This document shows, one piece after another, positions 24,818-37,031 of a DNA stretch of 64,000 nucleotides (its first letter is position 1; each line of letters begins with the position of its first letter). The position numbers were made by a program, and so were the translations under genes. Location: assembly GCA_018857735.1 (NCBI GenBank), contig JABMCL010002306.1:77501-141500 (forward strand). The letters are read 5' to 3'. The notes beneath the pieces are model-generated. The model did not search any database. It was given only the letters and a program-made list of their open reading frames with translations, and was not told where the DNA came from. This stretch comes from Alviniconcha marisindica (lineage: Eukaryota; Mollusca; Gastropoda; Provannidae).

Positions 24818-25012
24818 AAGCTCAGGAGCTGTGTGAATGTCGAGGTGGCCGTCCTGGGCTCCCGTCCCTAATAAATCTACGGTTTCTGTGGACGTAAGGC
24901 AACATTGAACACCAGAGCTCAGGAGCTGTGTGAAAGTCGAAGTGGACGTCCTGGGCTCCCCGTCCCAAATGAACCTACGGTTTCTGTGGACGTAAAGCCT
25001 CACTTCAACCCA
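24818..25012 (+). mobile_element. Two short-tail elements in tandem
   Basis: Copies at 24818-24910 and 24913-25012 both run from GCTCAGGAGCTGTGTGAA to TTTCTGTGGACGTAA. They are separated by only two or three bases. Confidence 0.72.
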
Positions 25013-25311
25013 GAAGGAGAAAATCAGCCCGTCACGGTAGTCACACCCCATTAAGGAATCCGTTCTGAGCACATCAAGTGGTCATTTGGAAAATACGTCC
25101 CACCTGCTAACAGACTCAGCTTAATTCATTTAGATTAACCGTCACCTTCTGTCCTACGTCAGCCTTGTAGCTTCTCATTTATAAATTAATAAGGGCAGAG
25201 GTGAAACCGCGGCAAGCATGATTATTTCAGTGCAGGCAGTCGGAGGGTAAAATAGTGGGTGGTTTTCAACGTGATTTTTCTGAATGCTGTTCAAATGCCT
25301 ACATGTCTGTG

Positions 25312-25582
25312 TTGGTGTGTGTGGGTGTGTGTGTGTGTGTGGGTGGGTGGGTGCGTGCGTGCGTGCGTGCGTCACGCGCGTGTGTGTGTGCGGATGGGTG
25401 AGTGTTAATGTGTCGGTGTGTGCGCGGGTGTGTGTATATGTGTGATGGTGGATGAGTGTGTGTGTGCGTGCGTGCGTGCGTGTGTGCGTGCTGTGTGTGT
25501 GTGTGTGTGTGTGTGTATACGCGCGTGCATGCGTGCGTGGTGTGTGTGCGTGCGTGCGTGGTGTGTGTGTTGCGTGCGTTTC

Positions 25583-25637
<55 letters not shown>

Positions 25638-25650
25638 GTGTGTGGTGTGT

Positions 25651-25711
<61 letters not shown>

Positions 25712-25755
25712 GTGTGTGTGTGTGTGTGCGTGTGTGTTTGTGTGTGTGTGTCTTG

Positions 25756-25790
<35 letters not shown>

Positions 25791-25845
25791 TGTCTGTCTG
25801 TGTGTATGTGTGTGTGTGTGGGTGTGTGGGTGTGTGGGTGTGTGT
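25312..25845 (+). repeat. Long imperfect (GT)n / (GCGT)n array
   Basis: GT mixed with GCGT tetranucleotides in the first half. The 25590-25800 part is purer GT. A short CTGT run lies at 25789-25800. Confidence 0.95.
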
Positions 25846-26268
25846 ACCCCAAACAACCGTTCATTCGGTGCTCCAGTACAGTGTTGACTCAGTGCAGTCA
25901 AGTCAGTGGTCCCTCACTGACCGAAGGGGCTGACAGAACTGAAGTCAGCCACACTGACACGCCTGCCTCAGCCGGGTGATCGATATGCCTACTGGGTGAC
26001 GTCCAGTGCTGAACTTACCTTGGTTCCGGTCAACTTGTCAAAGTGCGCATGTCCGGATGTCTCCAGCGCGCGACGACTGACTCGAGTCATGACGCGGTTT
26101 ACCTCACCTGACTCGAGTCACGTCGTTCTAGAAGTTACGATGGCGGCGTGCATGAGAAATAAGACTTTGTCTCTGTTGTGTACAAGCTGCTTGCGCTATT
26201 CAGGCGAGCCATGAATTGTTATTCATCTATTCATGCAGATACGGGACACTGACTAAAATAATGTACAG

Positions 26269-26450
26269 TCAGTAGCCATTTATCTCTGTGATTCAGTCCA
26301 TAGTGTGTAAGCAGAGACTGACACTAACTCAGTAGCCATTTATCTCTGCGATTCTGTCCATAGTGTATAAGCAAAGATTGACACTAACTCAGTAGCCATT
26401 TAGCTCTGTGATTCTGTCCATAGTGTGTAAGCAAAGAATGACACTGACTA
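26269..26450 (+). repeat. Minisatellite, 60-bp unit, three copies
   Basis: Each copy opens CAGTAGCCATTTATCTCTG or a one-base variant and contains CCATAGTGTGTAAGC. The spacing is exactly 60 bp. Confidence 0.92.
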
Positions 26451-26645
26451 CTACCCTACGCCTGTTCAGTTTTGATTGACGTCACCGTGGTCACTGAAAC
26501 GGCCAAGCCAATCAGTTCAAGCTGACTTCACTTGAACCTTGGTCACTAAGGTTAGCCCTCGAAGCGATCGCTGTCCGTATGGCCATCATGATTTTGGCAG
26601 GTGACCTGTCAACTGAAAAACTGACATGCAGGCTTTCACCATGTG

Positions 26646-26649
<4 letters not shown>

Positions 26650-26708
<59 letters not shown>
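26650..26708 (+). repeat. (CT)n microsatellite
   Basis: About 58 bp of uninterrupted CT. Flanking blocks (GTTTAATGGTTGCGAAA at 26732, CGTCCAAAGTAGAAACTGAG at 26757) recur at 23980-24030, so a wider segment is duplicated. Confidence 0.95.
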
Positions 26709-26712
<4 letters not shown>

Positions 26713-27293
26713 CTCCACGTGTGTCAGTCGTGTTTAATGGTTGCGAAATTGACGTACGTCCAAAGTAGAAACTGAGAGAAGAGTTCTGTAGTATTCTAGA
26801 GAGACAGAGACAGAGAGAAGCTGGTCGCCCACAGAGGAGAAGATGAAGAACGGGTTTGGACTGGAACGACCGGTCGGCCGGGTCATCTTCACGTAGTGCA
26901 CGCGGTTCACGCTCTCGACTCGGCTCAACCCAGTGAGAAGGGAGAAAAACTTCTGGGACCAGCAGGAAACCTGTTTGTCAGTGTTGGCCAAGCAGTGTTT
27001 TGTGTCATCACTGCAAGTCAGTGTTTTTAAACTGAATTGAACAGTTGTACGCCGCTGCCTGTAGTTTCCGGTGAATTGTATTTGCGGCCAGGCCCGTATA
27101 TTATTAATTATCAGGCCGTAGTGAAACTGTGGGGAAAACAACAAAGAACCTAAGCGGCTTAAAACTGACATAGCAACAGACTGAGGCAACATAGACAGTT
27201 TTCATTTAGTCTCCGCTCTGACAGTCAATGTGCTATTACGCTGCCATTAAAGTTTTCATGTAGTGTTGACAGAGATGAGGAGATAGATGAAAT

Positions 27294-27296
<3 letters not shown>

Positions 27297-27387
<91 letters not shown>

Positions 27388-27432
27388 GACAGAGACAGAG
27401 AGACACAGACAAACAGAGACAGACAGGCAGAG
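27297..27432 (+). repeat. (GA)n - (GACA)n array
   Basis: GA to 27330, then about 60 bp of GACA tetranucleotide and mixed GAGACA steps. Confidence 0.95.
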
Positions 27433-27983
27433 AGATTCGGATACGGATGATTAATTCATTTAGGCCATTGCCGCACATGAAGGAGTGCAGGTGAATGACC
27501 TACCACCTCACAGTACATACTATAATTATACCTATGAGCAACAATACCAACAAACGAACGACGATGTACTTGACCAGGTACTAACAATGACAGTGTGCTT
27601 GAATCATGAACTTGAAATGCAATGCATCTTAAAGGCTTTGTACAAATACACTGACAGATCTCTCGCAATATTTTCATTTGTGGATGCCAGCAGCAGGCTT
27701 AATCGAAAAACTTGAGACTTGGAAATCTGTAGAATTTTGACGGGATAAATTGCGCTCTTAAAGTTCTTAGTACAGGGCAACATAGAACAAAATGTAATTC
27801 AGTTTCTTGAGAGCGAGCGAGCGAGAGAGAGGGAGAGAGAGAGACAGAGAGAGGGGGGGAGGGAGAGATAGAGAGAGGATAAGATTACGGATAAATTCTT
27901 TACAGTTTACGAGGGTAAAGAGAGTAAGAGAGACGTTTGAATAAGTAACCAGAGAGAGAGAAAAAAAACTCCACGCATTGGTT

Positions 27984-28040
<57 letters not shown>

Positions 28041-28168
28041 GTGTGTGTGTGGGGGGTGTGTGTGTGTGGTGGTGTTGTGGTGTGTGTGTGTGTGATGATT
28101 TGTTTGTTTGTGTGTGTGTGTGTGATGAGAGAGAGAGGAGAAGAGAGAGAGAGAGAGAGGAGAGAGAG
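27984..28168 (+). repeat. (GT)n then (GA)n array
   Basis: A pure GT run to 28037, GT with GGG and GGTGG breaks, then GA from 28126. Purine-rich GA stretches also occur at 27808-27880. Confidence 0.93.
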
Positions 28169-28757
28169 TCTATAGATATAATCTTAGCCACAGAGAGAGA
28201 GATTTGATTAAACCACACTGACAGAGAGGGAGTTTTTAACTATAAGCCGTTTCGGCTTTGTTGAAATCTTACTCTTGCCGCCACATTTCCGCATCAGTTT
28301 CTGACATTAATTTAGGCGCCCTTTTGCCCCCTCCCTTCTCCTTGCACTTGCTCTCCCGCTCCTCCCCCACCTCCGACCTTCTCCCGTGCAGCGGATCTGG
28401 TGCGTGAACTGCTGACCTTCCAACCCCGCCACGGCGTGCGAAAGTGGGTATGACCCAGGAAGTCTCCCGTGGGCATGCGCAGTATATTATGAACACAATG
28501 GCTGAGTTTGTTGGACGGGAGACACGCTCGCTCGCTGGTTGGACGATTGCTGCAGAGAAGAGCAGAAGGAAGAGAGGCCGGAAGAACGAGAAAAATATCT
28601 CCTTTTTTTTTCTTCTTCTTCTTCTTTTTTTCGGGTTCAAACACGACATAGCAGCGGCGACAGCGAATTCGATTTCCGCTACTGGTGTGATGGCGGTTTT
28701 TTTGTTTGTTTTTTTCTGCTCCGGCAGAAGCTGAGTAAGGAGGGAATGACCGGCCAT

Positions 28758-28857
<100 letters not shown>

Positions 28858-28949
28858 GAATGACTCATCAAAATAAGTGATTTTGACCTTGCTGTAGTTA
28901 AGCCTTTATGAGTTAATAGTTTAATTGCCCTACTTCCACACGGCTGAAA

Positions 28950-29094
<145 letters not shown>

Positions 29095-29289
29095 ATGACA
29101 CTAGCAGATCGAATCAAAGTGAACAAATTCTTCGCTTTGTTTCGGTGTTATCACTTCTACATGCCTGGACCTATCAACAGCTGCCGTAGGGCCTTTGTAA
29201 TAATAATCATAGATTATTTATTGTGCCCCATCTCGTATAAGCCCAGAGCACTTTACGCCTTACCTAAGGATACGCCCATTTCATCGCAC

Positions 29290-29367
<78 letters not shown>
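29290..29367 (+). repeat. (CA)n microsatellite
   Basis: About 75 bp of CA. The 90 bp upstream (TTTATTGTGCCCCATCTCG and AGAGCACTTTAC at 29218-29253) resembles a dispersed molluscan repeat fragment, which I state at low confidence. Confidence 0.95.
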
Positions 29368-29369
<2 letters not shown>

Positions 29370-29679
29370 CAAATACATGCATTACCGCAGGTGGGTTAGT
29401 ACAATGAGAAGAAAACGACAGATCAGTATGCAGAAGAGAAGAGATGGGTTTTCAGTTTTTGACCTAAAAGAAGAGAATGAAAACAAGTGCCTGGGTCTAG
29501 TCAAGATCTACACGACCTCTAGGCAACTTCGATCTTCGCAGACAGCCATACGGTACCACTTGGAATCACTGTACTGGGCGTTGCACATGACAACACTATA
29601 GGTCGTACGGCGAACGCTCCACACTTACATTGCTCTCAAGTCAGCCTTTTCCTTTAGATCGGCACGGCTTACCCCAGTG

Positions 29680-29760
29680 TGTGTGTCAGTGTGTGTTTGT
29701 GTGTGTGTGTTGTGTGTGTGTGTGTGTGGTGTGTGGTGTGTTGTGTGTGTGTGTGTGCAT
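29680..29760 (+). repeat. Imperfect (GT)n
   Basis: GT interrupted by TT and GG steps. A further dispersed-repeat-like fragment ending TTATTATTAT follows at about 29838-29910. Confidence 0.92.
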
Positions 29761-30061
29761 GCAATCGAACACAGTTTTATTATGCTCGACTCAATGCGTC
29801 TGTGGCACTTGTGTAGGCTATTAACTGTACTGAAATGCTAATAATTGTAAAGCGCTATTGACTCTTATGAGAAGGGGTTCTTTATAAATGTAGAGTACTG
29901 TTATTATTATGCGGGACCTGGCCGGGGATTTCTGTGACGGGCCTTTCATCCCTGAACTGACTCTTCACAACTGACTGTAGGCACAGAACTACACGACAGA
30001 CTAGTCTACGCTGATCGTATAATTACAGGTAGGCCCTCGGCATAGACATACATACCTACAG

Positions 30062-30064
<3 letters not shown>

Positions 30065-30156
<92 letters not shown>
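30065..30156 (+). repeat. (CT)n microsatellite
   Basis: About 92 bp of uninterrupted CT. Confidence 0.97.
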
Positions 30157-30159
<3 letters not shown>

Positions 30160-30299
30160 ATCACCCCTGAAAGAAAAACACCGTCTTGTCAGTTATCTAC
30201 CTCCGGTTATCTCTCGGACTGAACATAATGCACAAGTGCCACAGAAAAACGAGTCAAGCATAATATATCACCTACTCATCACACACTACACATGCACGT

Positions 30300-30302
30300 A
30301 CG

Positions 30303-30359
<57 letters not shown>

Positions 30360-30381
30360 CGCGCGCGCGCGCGCGCGCGCT
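30300..30381 (+). repeat. (CA)n followed by (GC)n
   Basis: About 55 bp of CA ends in a 22-bp alternating GC run (30359-30380), the most Z-DNA-prone sequence in the window. Confidence 0.95.
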
Positions 30382-30638
30382 TACATTCATAGGCTAGCAC
30401 TGTCGCTGGCTGTCTAGCTTAGTTTTGTGGACACTGCCACTGAGCAGGCTGCAGCAGTCGTGCCACCCAACGCTGGGTCTAGCCATTAATGCAGACACAT
30501 CTCGTGGCGCGCGGGGGTCAGTGCTAAAAATAATGATGATGACGTTCACGCCCGGTCAGGGGTTGACTGACCTGGGTCACACTGACGTTGCCGGCCGGTG
30601 GCTCTTGGCAGCGAAAGCAGCGCAGATGATAAAGCGAG

Positions 30639-30640
<2 letters not shown>

Positions 30641-30727
<87 letters not shown>
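30641..30727 (+). repeat. (CT)n microsatellite
   Basis: CT with one TT break at 30698. Confidence 0.96.
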
Positions 30728-30729
<2 letters not shown>

Positions 30730-31338
30730 GATGCCTGTAATTTTATATTTACTCATCAGTAGCTTAGTAAGGACTAGTTGTTAGCTTTTTGACTGAACCT
30801 AAACTACAATCCTTGTAAAATAAAGTTTTCAAGTTCGAGTTCTCTCTTCAGTCTTTCTCTTTTCTCCCATTTGAAGCCCGTCTAATGAAATTGCTCCTCG
30901 TTGTGGGAAAAGAAAATATGATAGATTACAACGAACAAGTTCTGCCTTTGTGCCCCTGACCAGCTGTCCATTTTTCTTCGCCCATACTTTTAAATCTAAA
31001 AATGAATGATCGTCGAGTGAAATGACTGCACTCGCCTCTGTTGAACGGCAGCCCGAGACGTACCAGTCGGCAAGGGGCGATACTCGTACCAAACTCACGC
31101 CTCGCTCGTGGGAATGGTCTATAGACGAGTAAATAAAACAACTTCATTTCATAAATGATGGAGACATCACCGGAACCAGTTTTTAACACGTGACGGGTCA
31201 GTCAAACTGTGTGCCCGTTTTTGTCCAGCGGGAAGACAATCGAAGTAGAGGGCCGATAGTATAAGTTGTTTGAAAATGTACCTTTGCTTTCATATCGACT
31301 CTGAATTTACAAAACAACTCGTTCTCGCTCTGTCTGTT

Positions 31339-31339
<1 letters not shown>

Positions 31340-31389
<50 letters not shown>

Positions 31390-31488
31390 GTTTTGTCATT
31401 TTGTCTAAAAATGGACCGTTGCTTTCATATCGAATTCGGAAAACGACTCTCTGTCCCTCTCTGTCTCTGTCTGTCTCTGTCTGTCTCT

Positions 31489-31541
<53 letters not shown>
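31340..31541 (+). repeat. Two (CT)n blocks in a duplicated segment
   Basis: CT at 31340-31385 and 31490-31541. The sequence before each block matches (GCTTTCATATCGA at 31287 and 31421), so a segment of roughly 135 bp has been duplicated together with its CT tract. Confidence 0.88.
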
Positions 31542-31543
<2 letters not shown>

Positions 31544-31894
31544 AAAAATCAATTTATTATTCATAATAAATGCAATCAAATGAAAATTTGTTTTATTAGT
31601 CAATAATAAAATCAAAACGAATAGGCCAACGACCTTTGTATTACTAGACAGCATTCTCACCTGCACTGTCTAACCCTGAGACCTGAGACCTTTCGGCGAG
31701 TGCAGTCATCCGGTCGTGCTGTTTATTAGATCTACGCGACTGAAATTGCAGAATTGACGCCAAGGTAAACTAGGTCACAAACCGCAGGCGACCGAGTGAC
31801 CTGCATTTGAACCAGTGGCAGAATGAGAGATAATGACAAATATTCATCACGGGGGAAAATATCGATCTTTTCCCTACTGTGACAAAGACAGACA

Positions 31895-32155
31895 GCAAGT
31901 TGGCGGTGGTTGAGGCGAGGCCGTGTGGAGGGTATTACTGAGTGCGTCGCCCCAGGCGTTATCGATGATGGTCTCCGCACTTTCTCTGGCAGCCACTGCG
32001 GCAACGGGGAACGGGGATGGCTCTGTGCACGGTTACAGCCGGCGCCGACTCAGTCGAACGGTCGCGGGTTCGAGTCCCGCCGGCAGAAGTAAGCAGGTAA
32101 CGCTGTTTTACGCCCAGTCAACCAGTTCGGTTATATCAGGGCAAAACACGTTTGG
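31895..32155 (+). mobile_element. SINE-C candidate with tRNA-like head
   Basis: It contains a B box GGTTCGAGTCC (32067-32077) within GTCGCGGGTTCGAGTCCCGC, followed by TTTTACGCCCAGTCAACCAG and GGTTATATCAGGGC. The latter core is shared with 1388-1455. The 5' limit is uncertain and the A box is weak. Confidence 0.5.
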
Positions 32156-32215
32156 TATAATTATAGTCAGATTAAAACATATTTGTAAAAAAATAAAAAA
32201 AAGTGGTGAAACACA

Positions 32216-32610
32216 AGGTGGCGGGAAAGGTTTCTTGTTGAGGGTTTCTGTGCTGACTCTTATTTCGATATCCGTTCCACTCCCGTGTTACCGCAGTAGC
32301 ACAAAAGTGCAGGTTACAGCTAAACACGCATGCACTCCGCGTATGTGGCTTTGCGTGAAGTGAGGTGAAGTGACGTGACATGATGCAATGTATACAAAAC
32401 GGGCCGAGACGGCAGCAGTTTCACGTGGCAACAGCCATGTAACAACCTGATGAAACAAGGCTGTAAGTACACCACTTCGGTGGATATTCAAAACGCGCAA
32501 CAACAAAAGAAGAAAGAACTTACAGTCACTCATTTCAAGTCACATACGCCAAAAGCGCAATGAGTATGCACGAGAGCGGCCATGCTATATAAAAGCGATG
32601 ATCATCATCA
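32216..32610 (+). mobile_element. SINE-B copy, head missing
   Basis: The body runs from GGTTTCTGTGCTGACTCTTA through CCGTTCCACTCCCGTGTTAC, ACACGCATGCACTCC, GAGACGGCAGCAGTTTCACG and CCACTTCGGTGG. It ends in an (ATC)n-like run near 32600. It is the inverse of the 21311-21780 copy without its tRNA-like head. Confidence 0.72.
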
Positions 32611-32621
32611 TCAACTTGTAC

Positions 32622-32948
32622 CCGTCCCTAATAAGCCGTACGGTTTCTGTGGACGTTAAGCACCATGTTTACTTAAATCAACTTGTGAGGGACCTCGGTT
32701 CGAATCCGCTTCGGCTCTCCTTTCTCTTCAAAAGTTGTGGCCTGTGGACACTCTTGTGACTTTTTCCCTCACAATTATGAAACATTAAAATGGCTCTCAT
32801 CGCTGCCCACCTTAATACATAAGTCATTCTGGTGGTGACAGTGTAGCGATAGATATACAATCTTCCCCCCCACCCCTCCATACCGCACCCCCCTTCTCCC
32901 CGTCCCTAATAAACGTTATGGTTTCTGTGGACGTTAAGCACCATGTTT
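32622..32948 (+). mobile_element. SINE-A: tail fragment plus 5'-truncated copy
   Basis: 32622-32677 holds only the tail (CCGTCCCTAATAAGCCGTAC to CATGTTTACTTA). 32688-32948 starts inside the head at GGACCTCGGTTCGAATCC and runs through body, C-tract and tail. Confidence 0.8.
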
Positions 32949-32974
32949 TTTATCATCAACTTTCGTTGTATACT

Positions 32975-33518
32975 TACTTACTATCATCAACTGCCCCGTG
33001 CCGAACAGTCCGTACTATCACCAACTGTCCCGTGCCTAACAGTCCGTACTATCACCAACTGCCCGTGCCTAACAGTCCGTACTATCACCAACTGCCCCGT
33101 GCCTAACAGTCCGTACTATCATCAACTGTCCCGTGCCGAACAGTCCGTACTATCATCAACTGTCCCGTGCCGAACAGTCCGTACTATCACCAACTGTCCC
33201 GTGCCTAACAGTCCGTACTATCACCAACTGCCCGTGCCTAACAGTCCGTACTATCACCAACTGCCCGTGCCTAACAGTCCGTACTATCACCAACTGTCCC
33301 GTGCCGAACAGTCCGTACTATCACCAACTGTCCCGTGCCGAACAGTCCGTACTATCACCAACTGTCCCGTGCCGAACAGTGCGTACTATCACCAACTGTC
33401 CCGTGCCTAACAGTCCGTACTATCATCAACTGTCCCGTGCCTAACAGTCCGTACTATCACCAACTGTCCCGTGCCTAACAGTCCGTATGGTCTCTGTGGA
33501 CGGAAAGCGACATTGAAC
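32975..33518 (+). repeat. Minisatellite, ~34-bp unit, about 15 copies, SINE-derived
   Basis: Units contain CCAACTGTCCCGTGCC and TAACAGTCCGTACTATCA. The array ends by running straight into a SINE tail (TCTCTGTGGACGGAAAGC). Its CCCGTGCCTAACAGTCCGTA segment matches the tail sequence CCCGTCCCTAATAAGCCGTA. Confidence 0.92.
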
Positions 33519-33524
33519 AACCTC

Positions 33525-33623
33525 AGCAGAGTTCAGGAACTGTGTGAAAGTCGAGGTGGCCGTCCTGGGCTCACCTTCCCTAATATTCCTTTTGGTCTCT
33601 GTGGACATAAAGCGACATTGAAC
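33525..33623 (+). mobile_element. Short-tail element copy
   Basis: CAGAGTTCAGGAACTGTGTG to AAGCGACATTGAAC, with CCCTAATATTCC inside. Confidence 0.7.
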
Positions 33624-33730
33624 ATCAACTGCAGCGTTGTACTGAAAGCCACAGGATCAAAGGGCCACTGACTGATTATTTTATGATAAAAAATGTGAAT
33701 CAAGAACGATTGCTAGCGTTCTAAAACAAG

Positions 33731-34011
33731 ATCCAAACACATAAAAGGTTCAAAAGAACGCAATTTATTAGAACAGAAACACACATTCTTCCAAACACTG
33801 GACAGAAAAACAACATAGCTCAACCAAAAACAAATGAGTGATTCAGCTTTTCATCTCATTTTTCATCGTTTTTTTATTTTGTTTTTCACCGTTTTACTGT
33901 TGTTTCAGGTGTCGTTTTGTAGCTTGACAAAGGGGATTGCCCCGAAACTTTGCAAATTGTGTTTTTGTCCTAATAAATAGCGTTCTTTTGAACCTTTTAT
34001 GTGTTTGGATC
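33731..34011. mobile_element. Foldback element, second copy with deleted left arm
   Basis: It begins CCAAACACATAAAAGGTTC, keeps a middle block with AACAACATAGCTCAACCAAA, and ends with TTGACAAAGGGGATTGCCCC, TCCTAATAAATAGCGTTC and TATGTGTTTGGATC. The order follows the right arm of the 8166-8608 element. The left flank TGCTAGCGTTCTAAAACAAG matches, in reverse, sequence at 4616-4635 and 8622-8632. These outer bases may therefore belong to the element. Confidence 0.65.
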
Positions 34012-34142
34012 TTTTCGATGATAGTTCAGTGATGTTTAGTCAACCGCGATGGTCACGTCAGGACAAACTCTGTAAGTCATCAGTTCGGCACAAGAACATC
34101 CGGCTGGTTGTTCTTGCCCCAAGGGCCTTTGTCCCAATAGAC

Positions 34143-34806
34143 TATTGCCCCAACGAACCATTGCCCCAGTGGACTATTGCCCCAACGGACCTTTGTCCCA
34201 ACGGACCCCAATGGACCATTGGCCCCAACGGACCTTCGCCCCAACGGACCATTTGCCCCAACAGACCTTCACCTCAACGGACCATTTGCCCCAACAGACC
34301 TTCACCCCAACGGACCATTTGCCCCAACGGACCATTTGCCCCAACAGACCTTCGCCCCAACGGACCATTTGCCCCAACAGACCTTCACCCCAACGGACCA
34401 TTGCCCCAGCGGACCATTTGCCCCAACAGACCTTCACCCCAACGGACCATTGCCGCAATAGACCATTTGCCCCAACAGACCTTCACCCCAACGGACCGTT
34501 GCCCCAATAGACCATTGCCCCAACGGACCATTGTCCCAACGGACCATTGCCCCAACGGACCATTTGCCCCAACAGACCTTCGCCCCAACGGACCATTGGC
34601 CCAATAGACCATTGCCCCAACGGACCTTCGCCCCAACGGACCATTGCCCCAATAGACCATTGCCACAACGGACCATCATCCCGACGGACCATAGCCCAAG
34701 GGACCATCGCCCCAACGGGCCAACGCCCCAACAGACCATTGTCCCAACGGACCATTGCCCAACAGACCATAGCCCCCAACGGACCATAACCCCCAACGGA
34801 CCATAG
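34143..34806 (+). repeat. Minisatellite, 15-17 bp unit, about 40 copies
   Basis: The basic unit is CCCCAACGGACCATTG. A 33-bp higher-order form adds CCATTTGCCCCAACAGACC. Open frames on both strands only read the unit. Confidence 0.93.
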
Positions 34807-35283
34807 CCCGTTATTTTTGTTACATGCCTTTGCTCGTTCCTTGTGGCCGCACACTGACGCTGCTTTGAGCCCGGATTTCACGTCGTTGACAGCGAAACCT
34901 TAGGGCCCGTAAGTAAGCTAGGGCTACCTCTGCTGCCATGGACCTATAACTGCTGCAATATCATCCTTTCATCGTTCCGCGTCCGGCTTTGACCGCTCAG
35001 TCGTGACGGTCAGTATGCGGGTCACTGGGTCAAGGACTGACGTCATTTAATAGTGCCACAACGTCTTAAAACGAGAACAGACTTTTAACTAAGGGGGATG
35101 TAGAGTGAGATACTGGGGCTCTGTTTTTGTTGTTGTTGCTGTTGTTGTTTGTCTCTTCGGTAGTGACGTTTCTGTGTTTATTTGTGCCCGGTCTCACATG
35201 TTTCATGATTTTCAGACTGATTTTTTAAATATTCATATTAACTAATTTTGTTTTACTGAATGTGCGTCTCCCCCACACCCACC

Positions 35284-35566
<283 letters not shown>

Positions 35567-35774
35567 CGCAGCCAATCGCAATACTCCGAAATTTCCCCAA
35601 CGTTGCCTTTGAAACAGTTCCAATGTTCGTCTGAGTGACAATGACCCTCTCTCGTCCTTTCATGGAAGAGTTGTCTAGCGCTTCCTCTTTCCGCGCCTCT
35701 CTCTACACTCTCCAGGCGATCGGTGGTGTGATGTCCTTGGCGTTTGACAGCTCTAACCAAACGAAACAGCCTTT

Positions 35775-36095
35775 AAGTAAACATGGTGCTTAACGTCCAC
35801 AGAAACCATTAAGGCTTATTAGGGACGGGGAGAATGGGGGGAAGGGGGTATGTAGGTGGGGGAAGAGGGAGAGTATAAATATACCTATCGCTACACTGTC
35901 ACCACCAGAATGACCTGCATTAAGATGGGCAGCGATGAGAGCCATTTTAATGTTTCATTAATTGTGGTGGACAAAGTCACAAGACCGTGTCCACAAACCA
36001 CAACTTTTGAAGAGAAAGGAGAGCCGAAGCGGTATCGAACCGAGGTCCTTCCGCTTACCAGCCTACCACCTTACCGCTAGGCCAAACCGGCTCAC
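35775..36095 (-). mobile_element. SINE-A copy, minus orientation
   Basis: Tail at 35775 (AAGTAAACATGGTGCTTAAC on the + strand), head ending at GCCAAACCGGCTCAC at 36095. Full length. Confidence 0.85.
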
Positions 36096-36379
36096 AACCA
36101 GTCTTTCGCTTCACAGTTCCCTTTATCCAAACGCACCTGAACGACGTCGTGGTTCACCTGTGGACAGGTACTTGGGGATTTGACTGGATCACCACGTATT
36201 GCGTCACTGGCCTCTGTCGGTCGCTTCTTACACCGCTGTTATTGTGTTAAGGCACTGCTGGGCTGTTGCGTGGAAACGGCCAGAGCACCGGGCTTTCACT
36301 GATGTCACTCGGCACAGGCGATCGTTCCACAGTTTGAGAGTTGCTGCTGTAAAGCGCAAGTTTTCAGCCTCTGACTTGG

Positions 36380-36640
36380 ATTCGTAGTTGAAAGGGTGCA
36401 CTTTTCTTCCATTTGTGAAAGAACCTGATACTGATTTTTTATTTTTTTATTTTTTTACAGGGATCCGCTGACACGGATTCGTAGTTGACAACGTGCACTT
36501 TTCTTCCGTTTGTCATAAAATCTAATATGAAATGTAAAAAGTTTAATCCTCTGCCGCACCGGGGACTTGAACCCGTGTCAATGTTGTGCCTGGCATTTCG
36601 GTCCGACGCTCTACCAACTGAGCCCATACGTTCTTTGCAG
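36380..36640 (-). mobile_element. tRNA-like SINE head ('SINE-D') and body, minus orientation
   Basis: On the minus strand 36549-36624 reads as a tRNA-like segment with GGCTCAGTTGGTAGAGCG (A box region) and B box GGTTCAAGTCC (36563-36573). The variable part between them is longer than in a normal tRNA. A block with GATTCGTAGTTGA and TGCACTTTTCTTCC occurs twice (36379 and 36476), marking a duplicated body. It could be a degenerate tRNA gene instead. Confidence 0.5.
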
Positions 36641-36956
36641 CTGCAACTGTCGAATTGTGGCACGACAGCCAATAAGACCCTGTTGCATAGGAACTGCGAA
36701 AGCAGTGGGTAGACTGTTGACAGCAGTTGCCCAACTTAAAGTGCATGGCAATGGTTACAATGACGTCATTATTGTTTGGAATAAGTTCTCTCCATCTGCT
36801 CAACAAACAGCACCAAAAGTGCATAAGTTTGACTTTGGCAGTGAAAGGGTTAACAGTGATCTCTTTCGACCTTTGAGATCCCCGTTGTTGAGGGTCAGTT
36901 GTGAGTGACTGCAGTAAAGCATGGCTTCATCGTGCTTAAAAAGTTAAGCCGTTGTA

Positions 36957-36960
<4 letters not shown>

Positions 36961-37028
<68 letters not shown>
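36961..37028 (+). repeat. (CT)n microsatellite
   Basis: About 68 bp of uninterrupted CT. Confidence 0.96.

Positions 37029-37031
<3 letters not shown>

Noticed and set aside
36549..36624. Functional tRNA gene on the minus strand
   Set aside because: A and B boxes are present, but the stretch between them is too long and the arms do not pair cleanly, so a SINE head or tRNA relic is more likely.
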